Positions 8,158-16,108 of a stretch of DNA of 64,000 nucleotides are shown here, in pieces. Each line of letters starts with the position of its first letter. The stretch's first letter is position 1. Source of the stretch: Chryseobacterium sp. MA9 (GTDB taxonomy: Bacteria > Bacteroidota > Bacteroidia > Flavobacteriales > Weeksellaceae); contig NZ_CP075170.1 of the NCBI RefSeq assembly GCF_024399315.1, positions 4,030,001 to 4,094,000 of the forward strand. The letters run 5' to 3'. The notes beneath the pieces are model-generated. The model did not search any database. It was not told the DNA's origin and was given only the letters and a program-made list of their open reading frames with translations. Position numbers and translations under genes: made by a program.

Positions 8158-8985
8158 ATGATTAAAAAAATTGCACTTGCATGCAGCATAATGTTTGCGG
8201 TAGGTTGTACGCTGTCAGCACAGACGGTTGCTACAAAACCACTTACAATAGGAGAAGTGAGGACGATTAAGTCCAAAACGTTAAATGAAGACAGAACGTT
8301 GAATATTTATCTTCCACAGGGATATGATAAAACAAAATCATACCCGGTGATCTATTTGTTAGATGGAAGTATGAATGAAGATTTTATCCACGTTACAGGA
8401 TTAGTACAATTCTTTAATCAGATGTATTCCATGCCGGAAACCATTGTGGTGGGAGTTGCTAATGTAGACAGAAAAAGAGATTTTACTTTTCATACAGATT
8501 TAAAAGATTTGCAGAAAGATTATCCTACAACAGGGCACTCTGATAAGTTTATAGCATTCCTTGAAAAAGAATTAAAACCTTATGTGGAAAGTCAGTTTAA
8601 AACAACAGATAAATACCTTTTCGGTCAATCTTTGGGAGGGCTTTTGGCAACCGAAATCCTTTTGAAAAAGCCGGAAATGTTCAATAACTATTTTATCATT
8701 AGCCCAAGTTTATGGTGGGATGATGAAAGTCTTTTGAAACAGGCAGGAACATTACTTTCAAAATCTCCGGATACAAAAAAGTTTGTCTATGTTTCTGTAG
8801 GAAAAGGAGAACATCCGGTGATGATAAAAGATGCTGAAGCTTTCTACGATGTTTTGAAAAAAGCCGGAAAGAAAAACTGGACATTAGAATATAAAATGAT
8901 GGAAACAGACAACCATGCAACCATTCTTCACAGAAGTTTATATGAAGGATTGGTGAAAATGTTTCCTTATCAGGAATCGAAATAA
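8158..8985 (+). CDS. secreted alpha/beta hydrolase (esterase D / Fes-like)
   Basis: 275 residues with a signal peptide; cleavage after LSA (residue 21) is likely, though AVGC at 14-17 could instead be a weak lipobox. The putative-esterase domain follows, with NIYLPQGYD, YLLDGSMNEDF, the nucleophile GQSLGG (Ser158) and a late His in NHATIL. Relatives include siderophore esterases and esterase D. It lies between the transposase remnant and paaZ, flanked with it by two identical 33-bp palindromes, so it may be a passenger in the operon rather than a pathway enzyme. Substrate unknown. Confidence 0.8.
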   Translation: MIKKIALACSIMFAVGCTLSAQTVATKPLTIGEVRTIKSKTLNEDRTLNIYLPQGYDKTKSYPVIYLLDGSMNEDFIHVTGLVQFFNQMYSMPETIVVGVANVDRKRDFTFHTDLKDLQKDYPTTGHSDKFIAFLEKELKPYVESQFKTTDKYLFGQSLGGLLATEILLKKPEMFNNYFIISPSLWWDDESLLKQAGTLLSKSPDTKKFVYVSVGKGEHPVMIKDAEAFYDVLKKAGKKNWTLEYKMMETDNHATILHRSLYEGLVKMFPYQESK

Positions 8986-9014
8986 TTTTTATCTGAAAGA
9001 ATGATTGTATACTC

Positions 9015-9047
9015 AAACCTTATAGGTTTTTAAAACCTATAAGGTTT
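9015..9047. repeat. 33-bp palindrome, copy 2
   Basis: Identical in all 33 positions to the copy at 7491-7523 (arms AAACCTTATAGG / CCTATAAGGTTT). The two copies enclose the transposase remnant and the esterase gene. Confidence 0.85.
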
Positions 9048-9095
9048 AGATAAGCTTATTAAAAAGAATAATCTAAGCAAAAAGTAAAAAACTAT

Positions 9096-11591
9096 ATGGA
9101 AAAGTTAAAAAATTATATCTACGGACAATGGGTAGAAGGTACCGGAAGCGGAGTTCCTTTGTACAACGCCGTTACAGGAGAGCAGGTTGCTGTTTCCGAT
9201 ACAGAAGGGCTTAATTTTGAACAGGCTCTTGACTACGGAAGAACCGTAGGATATAAAAACCTTTCTTCAATGACTTTCTATGACCGTGGGGAAATGCTGA
9301 AAAAAGTAGCCCTTTACCTCTTGGAAAGAAAGAAAAAATACTACGAATTATCATACAAAACAGGAGCTACACACGTTGATTCATGGGTGGATATTGAAGG
9401 AGGTTTCGGAACTTTCTTTACTTATTCCGGATTGGCAAAAAGAATGCTTCCTAATACTTCATTTTGGGTAGATGGAGACACTCAGAAAATTTCGGCTAAC
9501 GGAACTTTCTTAGGAACTCATATTTTAACGCCGAGTGAAGGAGTTTCTGTACAGATCAATGCTTACAACTTTCCGGTATGGGGAATGTTGGAAAAACTAT
9601 CCACTTCCTTATTAGCGGGTGTTCCTTCTATTGTAAAACCATCTCCTTTCGGATCTTACCTTACCAATGCAGTATTCCAGGATATGATTGAAAGTGGAGT
9701 ATTACCTGAGGGAGCTGTTCAGCTAGTGTGCGGAGAACCAGGAAATATTCTGGATTATATACAAGACGGAGACTCTGTGTTATTTACAGGTTCTGCCCAT
9801 ACAGGAAGAAAATTAAAATCACTTCCATCTATTGCAGGGAATGCTGTTCGTTTCAATATGGAAGCAGATTCCCTGAACTGTTCTATCCTTGGACTGGAAG
9901 CAAAACCGGGAACACCTGAATTTGATTTATTCATCAAAGAAGTTCGCAACGAAATGACAACAAAAGCAGGACAAAAGTGTACTGCAATCAGAAGAATTAT
10001 CGTTCCTGAGCATTTAATTGGTGATGTTCAGAATGCTTTGTCTAAAGCTTTAGATCAAACAAAAATCGGAAACCCATTAAGCAGAGAAACCAAAATGGGA
10101 TCTTTGGTGGGAAAACAGCAGTATGAAGAAGTTCTGAGAAAAGTAAATATTTTAAAATCAGAAACAGAACTTGTCTATGACGGAAAACACGAACTGGTAG
10201 ATGCCAACTATGAAAATGGAGCATTTATGAGTCCGAAACTATTCCTGAACGACAAGCCTTTCGAAAAAAATATCTCTCACGATGTAGAAGCTTTCGGGCC
10301 GGTATCTACCTTGATGCCGTATAAAGATGCTGAAGAAGCAGCTGCACTGGCAAAAAGGGGAAAAGGAAGTTTGGTAGGTTCTATCATTTCTCATGACGAG
10401 AACTTTATCGCCGAAACTTCATGGAAAATGGCTTCCCAACACGGAAGAATCTTTGTACTGAACAGAGATAACGCCAAAGAAAGCACAGGTCACGGTTCTC
10501 CACTTCCTACATTGATGCATGGAGGCCCTGGTAGAGCTGGAGGTGGTGAGGAAATGGGCGGACTGAGCGGTCTTCATTTCTTCCTACAGAAAACAGCCAT
10601 TCAGGGATCACCGGATGTATTGAAAGCCATTACTAAAATTTATCAACAGGGAGCAGAGAAAAAATTCTCAGATAAACATCCTTTCCAGAAATATTTTGAG
10701 GAAGTTGAAGTAGGAGACTCTTTAGAAACAGCAGGAAGAACAGTTACTGATGCAGATATTGTTAACTTCTCTAATGTTTCATGGGATCATTTCTATGCCC
10801 ATACCGATGCAACAAGTTTAACAGGTACAATCTTTGATAAAACTGTAGCTCACGGATATTTCATCCTTTCAGCAGCAGCAGGATTATTTGTTTCAGGGAA
10901 AAAAGGGCCTGTAATTGCTAATTATGGATTAGAAGAATGCAGTTTCTTTAAACCTGTATACGCCGGAGATACCATCACGGTTTATTTAACAGCAAAAGAA
11001 AAAATCAACAGAGGAGTAAAAGGAAGAAATATTCCTTCCGGTGTTGTAAAATGGCTGGTTGAAGTTGTAAACCAAAGAGATGAGGTAGTTTGTGTAGCAA
11101 CAATCTTAACATTGGTAGCAAAGCAATCCCCTTTCATTGATCTGAATGTAAAAAATATTCAGAAAATGTTGAATGGATTAACAGAAAGTACTCCTGCGCT
11201 TTGGGGGAAAATGTCACCACAGCAGATGATTGAGCACTTGGAACAGGCAGTTCTGGTAAGTTTTGGAGAACCGGAAGCAGATAAATGCTTCACTCCAGAG
11301 GAAAATCTTGAAAAATGGCAGGATTCCCTTTACAACCACAGAACAATGCCGAAAGAATTTACAGCTCCGTTCCTTCCGAAAGATGGCTCACTTCCGGAAC
11401 CAACACACAGAAATCTGGAAGCTGCAAAACAATCATTCATGGATAACCTGAAGAAATTTGTGATCTATTACAAAGAAAATCCACAGGCAGAACACATGAA
11501 TTATGTATTTGGAAAACTGAATAAAGAAATGTGGGAATTGATGCACAAAAAGCATTTTACCCACCACTTCCAGCAGTTTGGATTAATTTAA
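9096..11591 (+). CDS. paaZ: PaaZ oxepin-CoA hydrolase / aldehyde dehydrogenase with extra DinB-like domain
   Basis: 831 residues, against 681 in E. coli. Residues 1-520 are the aldehyde dehydrogenase, with Glu256 and Cys295 at the same numbers as the E. coli catalytic pair. Residues 530-680 are a MaoC-type hydratase with Asp564 and His569 in SWDHFYAHTD, three places from the E. coli residues. The enzyme opens the oxepin-CoA ring and oxidises the resulting semialdehyde. Residues 681-831 are an added domain: MSPQQMIEHL near the start and WELMHKKHFTHHFQQFG at the end resemble DinB/DUF1569 proteins, with candidate metal ligands His714, His820 and His824. It is the last gene of the operon and a terminator follows. 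Confidence 0.93.
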   Translation: MEKLKNYIYGQWVEGTGSGVPLYNAVTGEQVAVSDTEGLNFEQALDYGRTVGYKNLSSMTFYDRGEMLKKVALYLLERKKKYYELSYKTGATHVDSWVDIEGGFGTFFTYSGLAKRMLPNTSFWVDGDTQKISANGTFLGTHILTPSEGVSVQINAYNFPVWGMLEKLSTSLLAGVPSIVKPSPFGSYLTNAVFQDMIESGVLPEGAVQLVCGEPGNILDYIQDGDSVLFTGSAHTGRKLKSLPSIAGNAVRFNMEADSLNCSILGLEAKPGTPEFDLFIKEVRNEMTTKAGQKCTAIRRIIVPEHLIGDVQNALSKALDQTKIGNPLSRETKMGSLVGKQQYEEVLRKVNILKSETELVYDGKHELVDANYENGAFMSPKLFLNDKPFEKNISHDVEAFGPVSTLMPYKDAEEAAALAKRGKGSLVGSIISHDENFIAETSWKMASQHGRIFVLNRDNAKESTGHGSPLPTLMHGGPGRAGGGEEMGGLSGLHFFLQKTAIQGSPDVLKAITKIYQQGAEKKFSDKHPFQKYFEEVEVGDSLETAGRTVTDADIVNFSNVSWDHFYAHTDATSLTGTIFDKTVAHGYFILSAAAGLFVSGKKGPVIANYGLEECSFFKPVYAGDTITVYLTAKEKINRGVKGRNIPSGVVKWLVEVVNQRDEVVCVATILTLVAKQSPFIDLNVKNIQKMLNGLTESTPALWGKMSPQQMIEHLEQAVLVSFGEPEADKCFTPEENLEKWQDSLYNHRTMPKEFTAPFLPKDGSLPEPTHRNLEAAKQSFMDNLKKFVIYYKENPQAEHMNYVFGKLNKEMWELMHKKHFTHHFQQFGLI

Positions 11592-11614
11592 TTCAAAATA
11601 AAATATAACTTTAT

Positions 11615-11651
11615 AGTCCCTTTTAGTTTAAACTGAGAGGGACTTTTTTAT
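11615..11651 (+). terminator. terminator of the paa operon
   Basis: The inverted arms AGTCCCT and AGGGACT enclose an inner AGTTTAAACT palindrome and are followed by TTTTTTA. It lies 24 bp after the paaZ stop. Confidence 0.8.
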
Positions 11652-11712
11652 GCCCAAGTTTTAAATCTTGACAAGGATTACAGAATATAATTAAAAATGA
11701 TTAACTTTAATA

Positions 11713-11742
11713 GGCGAAATCCGAAAAGCATATAGAGTAGGA
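11713..11742 (+). promoter_or_regulatory. shared upstream motif, copy A
   Basis: The block GGCGAAATCCGAAAAGC, then TATAGAGTAGGA, lies 22 bp before a cysteine-rich peptide gene. Nearly the same block precedes the peptide gene at 41077 (- strand) and a diverged form precedes the tail-collar gene at 15855 (- strand). It may be an operator, a promoter element or an mRNA leader; no known family comes to mind. Confidence 0.6.
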
Positions 11743-11764
11743 GAGAATATCAAAACTGACCACT

Positions 11765-11926
11765 ATGAAAAACTTAAAAAAACTTTCAAGACATGAGTTG
11801 AGATCTCTTAAAGGATCCGGGCCAAACTGGTCTTGTGTCCTTAATCCTTGTCCTCCCGGAAGCTGTTGTCTCCCTGGAAGATGGCCTGATATTGCAAGAG
11901 CATGTTATATATGTGCCGATTCTTAG
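11765..11926 (+). CDS. cysteine-rich leader peptide (bacteriocin-like)
   Basis: A 53-residue ORF. The leader MKNLKKLSRHELRSLKGSG is nearly the same as that of the exported peptide at 40883-41077, with a GSG in place of the double glycine. The remaining 34 residues hold six cysteines (CVLNPCPPGSCC and ACYIC) and several prolines. It is preceded by the shared upstream motif and followed by a terminator, so it is probably a single-gene transcript. No exporter gene is adjacent; the C39 exporter at 41138-43333 could serve it. The function is unknown: a secreted disulfide-bonded peptide is the inference. Confidence 0.75.
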   Translation: MKNLKKLSRHELRSLKGSGPNWSCVLNPCPPGSCCLPGRWPDIARACYICADS

Positions 11927-11952
11927 ATTTTTTTAAACTTAAAACAATACAT

Positions 11953-11990
11953 AAAGCTGCAATCCCCGTGATTTGTAGCTTTATTTTTAT
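11953..11990. terminator. terminator after the cysteine-rich peptide
   Basis: The stem AAAGCTGCAATC / GATTTGTAGCTTT has one bulge and is followed by a T-rich run. It lies between convergent genes and may serve both. Confidence 0.65.
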
Positions 11991-12664
11991 AGTGTCTTTT
12001 TAAGTTTAAAATATCCATACATTAAAAGAGGCAAAGCAAATATCTGAAACAAAAAAACAAGCAGTGACGGAATCCCTTCAAGGTGGCTTTCATTAGCTTT
12101 CATAAAGAACTGTTTGCCTAGCGGTCCATTTGAGAATATAACAATATTAAATAAATTCCAGCCCAGATGGAGGCCTATAGGAAGGTACATAGATTTGGTC
12201 TTAGCAAAAGAAATGGCAAGCATCCACCCAAAGATGGCGGTCATCACAAGAATAATTCCCATCTGAAAAGGATTTCCAAATGCATTATAAGAAAACCAGT
12301 GGTAGACTCCAAAGCAGACGGCAGATAAAAGACAGGCTTTGGTATTCCCCCATTTTTCAATAGCAAGATAAAGTAAAGCTCCTCTGAATAATAATTCTTC
12401 AAACAATACAGACTTTACAACCCACCATGAGCTCATTAACGCTGCAGAAAATGTGAAGTGCTTATTCAGAATCCAGCTGTTATTAATAAATGCTGTTGTC
12501 ATGATGTGGTAAAGACTGCAAATCGCCGCAGCCAAAAGAAAACCAATACTCCAATGAATCAATCTTGTTTGATTAGGCTTAAATCCTAAAACAGAAAGAT
12601 CCTTTTTTGCCCCGAATTTAAGAAGCAGCCAGGAAATGATAAGCTCAATTATAATTCCAATCAT
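11987..12664 (-). CDS. CPBP-family intramembrane metalloprotease
   Basis: 225 residues with six to seven membrane segments. The CPBP (Abi) motifs are clear: EELLFRGAL (the paired glutamates with arginine), YHWFSY and the final HLGWNLFN. Such proteins are intramembrane proteases; some give self-immunity to bacteriocins and others mature membrane proteins. It is convergent with the neighbouring six-cysteine peptide gene, a suggestive but unproven link to immunity. The ATG at 12664 gives a short N-terminus leading straight into the first membrane segment. Confidence 0.85.
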   Translation of the reverse strand: MIGIIIELIISWLLLKFGAKKDLSVLGFKPNQTRLIHWSIGFLLAAAICSLYHIMTTAFINNSWILNKHFTFSAALMSSWWVVKSVLFEELLFRGALLYLAIEKWGNTKACLLSAVCFGVYHWFSYNAFGNPFQMGIILVMTAIFGWMLAISFAKTKSMYLPIGLHLGWNLFNIVIFSNGPLGKQFFMKANESHLEGIPSLLVFLFQIFALPLLMYGYFKLKKTL

Positions 12665-12897
12665 GGGTTAAAAGTTTTCATTAAATGAAGTTCTATTTCA
12701 TTGAAAACGAATATAATAAAAAAAATAAATATGAATTAAACTTGAGAATAGGATTATAAAATATGATGATTCAGTTTCTTTTTAATCAATAATTTATTGA
12801 AGTGAATGATTAATTTTTAATAGATTCTTAGTTTCAACTTCTTCTTTCTCTTGTAAAAAAGTACTACTTTTAAAATTCAATCATAAAATCAAGAGCA

Positions 12898-13674
12898 ATG
12901 AACGAAAACTGGATGCAAAAGTGGGAAGAAGTGAAAAATATTTTGATTTGTCCTACAGATCTGGAAACGTATTTTACTTCAGATGAAATTCTGGGACAGA
13001 AAATGGAGACGATGGAAATCGGAAATGTTTCCCTTCCTTCTGGAAAAGTTGTGGTAAGAGATCCGCTTGTTTATCTAAACGCGAATCAGTCGCCTTATTT
13101 TATTCAGGTTCCGAAAGGAAATTTTCCTGTGACTATTGCCGTGGTAAAATCTGAAGACTGGGGAGACAGGTATGCTGTTGTAAAAGTTGAATTTACCAAA
13201 GAAAAACCTGTTATTTACAGAGAAGCCTTAGTCGGAATTGAAGAACTGGAGGATGTAACCGAAGACGATTTTTTTGGTTTCGGAGTAGATGCTGGTTTAG
13301 GTTGTATTACTGATAAAGAAGTACTTCCTTTTGTAGATAAATTTATAGATGGAATAGATGTCGACAATGTTTATGATGATTATTTCGCCGAGCTTTTCTC
13401 ACAAAGCTACAAAGCTAATCCTAACAACCAGAGAGAAGCAGGAGACTGGATCAATTGGACGATTCCTGGTACCAATTATCAGATTCCAATGTTTGCAAGT
13501 GGTTTTGGTGATGGTACTTATCCTGTGTACTTTGCTTATGATGCTAACGAAGAAATTTGTGGTTTATACATTCAATTTATTGATATTGAATTGGCTTTAA
13601 GTGACGAAGATGAGGAGGAAGACGAGGATGGTGATGACGATCAACCTGAAAATTTTGTTTTTCTTAAAAATTAA
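12898..13674 (+). CDS. DUF4241 domain protein
   Basis: 258 residues, cytoplasmic. The DUF4241 pattern is visible: LPSGKVVVRDPLVYL near residue 45-60, a central DRYAVVKVEF strand, FGFGVDAGLGCITD and GDGTYPVYFAYDANEEI. The last 25 residues are a run of Asp and Glu before a short hydrophobic end. The family is widespread and uncharacterised. It ends 2 bp before the next gene, so the two are likely co-translated. An unusually acidic tail is the only oddity. Confidence 0.8.
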   Translation: MNENWMQKWEEVKNILICPTDLETYFTSDEILGQKMETMEIGNVSLPSGKVVVRDPLVYLNANQSPYFIQVPKGNFPVTIAVVKSEDWGDRYAVVKVEFTKEKPVIYREALVGIEELEDVTEDDFFGFGVDAGLGCITDKEVLPFVDKFIDGIDVDNVYDDYFAELFSQSYKANPNNQREAGDWINWTIPGTNYQIPMFASGFGDGTYPVYFAYDANEEICGLYIQFIDIELALSDEDEEEDEDGDDDQPENFVFLKN

Positions 13675-13676
13675 GT

Positions 13677-14372
13677 ATGAATATAACTTTTGCAGATCAT
13701 GTCATCGAGTTCAATAAAAACCTTAGCTATAGAGGAAATCTTCCCGACGGCTTTGAAGTTCTGAACCCCTATTTGGATAACCCCGAAACATTGACGGTCA
13801 TGCAGAAGTTTTATCACAAATATTATAATGATTCAGCTCAGAGAAAATTCATTATTGGAATCAATCCTAGCCGTCATGGAGCGGGGGTTACAGGCGTTCC
13901 GTTTACCGATACTAAAAGACTCGAAAGTATTTGTGGTATAAAAATGAAATCTGCCCATACTCATGAAGTTTCTTCCGTTTTTATGTATGATATGATTGAA
14001 GAATATGGCGGTGCAGATATTTTCTATAAAGATATTTATATCAATTCTCCGTTTCCGCTGGCTATCGTAAGAAAAACAAAAAACGGATGGCTTAATGCGA
14101 ATTATTATGATGATAAAGAGCTGTTCGAGGCTGTGAAGAGCTTTATGATTGAATCTCTGAAGAAGCATATCAGTCTCAATCTGGATACTTCGGAGGTATT
14201 TATCCTGGGTAAAAAAAATGCTGATTTTATTTCAAAACTTAACAAAGAAGCAAAACTGTTTGATACCATGACTGTTCTGGAACATCCCAGATACATTCAG
14301 CAGTACAAATCAAAAGAAAAACAGCTGTATATAGACAAGTATATTCTGGCATTGAAAAAACAAATCCCTTAA
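13677..14372 (+). CDS. SMUG2-type uracil-DNA glycosylase family protein
   Basis: 231 residues. The uracil-glycosylase superfamily motif is GINPSRHGAGVTGVPFTD (about residues 61-78) and the second motif is EHPRYIQQY near 201. This pairing matches the SMUG2 branch (formerly DUF4918), common in Bacteroidota. SMUG enzymes remove uracil or oxidised pyrimidines from DNA to begin base excision repair. It starts 2 bp after the DUF4241 gene. Its specificity cannot be read from the sequence. Confidence 0.82.
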   Translation: MNITFADHVIEFNKNLSYRGNLPDGFEVLNPYLDNPETLTVMQKFYHKYYNDSAQRKFIIGINPSRHGAGVTGVPFTDTKRLESICGIKMKSAHTHEVSSVFMYDMIEEYGGADIFYKDIYINSPFPLAIVRKTKNGWLNANYYDDKELFEAVKSFMIESLKKHISLNLDTSEVFILGKKNADFISKLNKEAKLFDTMTVLEHPRYIQQYKSKEKQLYIDKYILALKKQIP

Positions 14373-14388
14373 TCAAACAAGGGATTTG
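14361..14388 (+). terminator. hairpin at the end of the SMUG2-type gene
   Basis: A perfect 9-bp stem AAATCCCTT / AAGGGATTT overlaps the stop codon. No clean T-run follows, so termination is uncertain. Confidence 0.4.
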
Positions 14389-14444
14389 TCATTCATGAAT
14401 TAGAATCTTTATGGGATATGGAACTTATGCGAAATTTCCTGAAA

Positions 14445-15266
14445 CTAGTTTTTAATAACTTTGGTAGATTCTGTTGCTGTTTTAATAATATACACTCCTT
14501 TTGGAAGCTCTGAAATATTGGTTTCATTATTCCCTTTTTGAGTTTGTACCGTTTTCAGCATTTTACCGTCTACACTATAGATTTTGGCTTCACCGGATTT
14601 CTCTGTTGCAATAGAAAGAGGCCCGTTGGTTGGATTAGGATAAACAGTCAGGTCTTTTTTAATGCTTTTAGCTTCAGAAGTACCCAATACCAGGTTGCTG
14701 TCTTTTACCCAAGTGAAAGCATCCAGGCCTACATATCTGAATGCTCCACCAACAGTTAGTTGTAGTTCATCAATAATGATGTTGGAGTAATTTTGGCCGT
14801 TTAAGTTGGTAAGATCAATCAGAGTATATCCGTTTGTAGAACCTAAACTTGTTGCAAAGCCTGTAGATTTTGTTTGGGTAAATTTTGTTACTCCGCTTAG
14901 TTTTCCTGTTACGGTAAGTGTTCCCGGTACATTGAGATCCAGGTTCAATGCAGAAAGATACATCCAGAACCTGTTTACTTTAAATAAATTTGAAGTAGTT
15001 TTAATGCTGAATGATGGTGGAGATTGAGTATCGTTGGAATTGTCAATATATCTGTTGTCATTTGCTGTTCCATTCCAGCCTGTTCCCGGGAAATTCCCCT
15101 GAATATCAAAGACACTTACATGTGAAATGATATTGAAAATGACTCCATTGTCGGTGAAGCTTGTACTTCCGTGCGATTCTGTTTCAAATTGTTCTGTACT
15201 GGTCTGCCCGAATGAAAAAATTGAAATGAGCAGACTACAAATTGTAAAAAGAGTAGTGCTTTTCAT
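14445..15266 (-). CDS. T9SS type A sorting-domain secreted protein
   Basis: 273 residues. A signal peptide ends near FSFGQ (residue 21). The C-terminal 75 residues are a type A sorting domain: the DLTVYPNPTNGPLSI start, a GEAKIYSVDGKMLKTV strand and the end PKGVYIIKTATESTKVIKN. The middle part is a beta-rich domain of about 170 residues with no catalytic motif that I recognise; it could be a carbohydrate-binding or adhesive fold. The protein would cross the outer membrane by the T9SS. It is 37 bp downstream of the tail-collar gene in the same direction and probably shares its transcript. Confidence 0.85.
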   Translation of the reverse strand: MKSTTLFTICSLLISIFSFGQTSTEQFETESHGSTSFTDNGVIFNIISHVSVFDIQGNFPGTGWNGTANDNRYIDNSNDTQSPPSFSIKTTSNLFKVNRFWMYLSALNLDLNVPGTLTVTGKLSGVTKFTQTKSTGFATSLGSTNGYTLIDLTNLNGQNYSNIIIDELQLTVGGAFRYVGLDAFTWVKDSNLVLGTSEAKSIKKDLTVYPNPTNGPLSIATEKSGEAKIYSVDGKMLKTVQTQKGNNETNISELPKGVYIIKTATESTKVIKN

Positions 15267-15303
15267 GATTTTTTTGTTTTAAATAATTAGGTTATTATGT
15301 ATG

Positions 15304-15855
15304 TTAATCTCTTGGGGGATAAATACCTTCAACGCAGATGATGTAATTTAAACCCAGATAAGGAGGCATATTATTCACTGGTGAATTTTGTCCTATAAAA
15401 GAAATGCTTTGCCCGTTAATGGCAGTATCAGGATTAGAGTCATTGACAAAGCTGGATACCACATTGAAATCTCTTCCTACCTGTGTTCCTGAAATAGCAA
15501 TAGAAGATGCTGCGGTAGGTGTTGATGAGTTGGCATTCTTATTAGCAACTTTCAATTGAAACCCACCTGCTATGCTTGGAAGATTTGTGGTTAAGAGAGT
15601 ATTCACTGTAGTACCGGCCATTACTCCCAACGGATAATATTCGTTACCACTTGTATTTCCTGCACCTAAAGCCATACGTCCTTTTAAGTTTGGCAGAGCG
15701 AAAGTAGAGATACCATCTCCGCCGTAAGTTGTTCCTAAAATAGAGAATAAGGCAGAATTTCTTGAAATGCTAATTAAACTTCCGTCACAAAACATCCAGC
15801 CTCTAGGTGCGAAATTTCCTGCAAATAATTTTACAATTCCAATGTACTCTTCCAT
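15304..15855 (-). CDS. tail-collar domain (MdpB-like) protein
   Basis: 183 residues. The N-terminal collar domain is typical: KLFAGNFAPRGWMFCDGSLI, then ILGTTYGGDGISTFALPNLKGR. The C-terminal end MPPYLGLNYIICVEGIYPPRD is also standard for the microcystin-dependent-protein/phage tail collar group. No other phage genes are near, so this is a stand-alone member, as often seen in Flavobacteriia. Its upstream region has the motif that also precedes the two cysteine-rich peptide genes. The function of chromosomal members is not settled; a part in a contractile or fibre structure is possible. Confidence 0.85.
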   Translation of the reverse strand: MEEYIGIVKLFAGNFAPRGWMFCDGSLISISRNSALFSILGTTYGGDGISTFALPNLKGRMALGAGNTSGNEYYPLGVMAGTTVNTLLTTNLPSIAGGFQLKVANKNANSSTPTAASSIAISGTQVGRDFNVVSSFVNDSNPDTAINGQSISFIGQNSPVNNMPPYLGLNYIICVEGIYPPRD

Positions 15856-15880
15856 GATAATGATTTTTAGTTTTAAATTT

Positions 15881-15912
15881 CTTACTCTGTTATGGGCTTT
15901 TCAGATTCCGCC
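15881..15912 (-). promoter_or_regulatory. shared upstream motif, copy C
   Basis: Read on the - strand, GGCGGAATCTGAAAAGCCC and then AGAGTAAG align with the motif copies at 11713 and 41128 with a few changes and a small insertion. It lies about 25 bp before the tail-collar start codon. Confidence 0.45.
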
Positions 15913-16108
15913 ATTGATTATTATTTCTTACTCCAAAGGAACGATTAATAAAAAGTGAGTGTTAGAGTAGAAAATACCAAATTACTTACTCCGTATTTCT
16001 ACGTAACAGATCTTTATAAAAGGTAGATTAATAATGGAAATTATCTCTTTTAAGTTTCTCTGAAAGAGCTGTATTTCGTATTTTTGTAAGAATCCAATAA
16101 AAATAATA

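Noticed and set aside
11670-11700. TTGACA and TATAAT-like words before the 11765 peptide
   Set aside because: Their spacing (12 bp) is wrong and Bacteroidota do not use the E. coli -35/-10 pattern.
11987-12664. the CPBP protease as proven immunity protein of the neighbouring peptide
   Set aside because: The genes are convergent, not co-transcribed, and CPBP proteins have many other roles; kept only as a suggestion.
15304-15855. a prophage around the tail-collar gene
   Set aside because: No capsid, terminase, tail tube, integrase or lysis gene is near.
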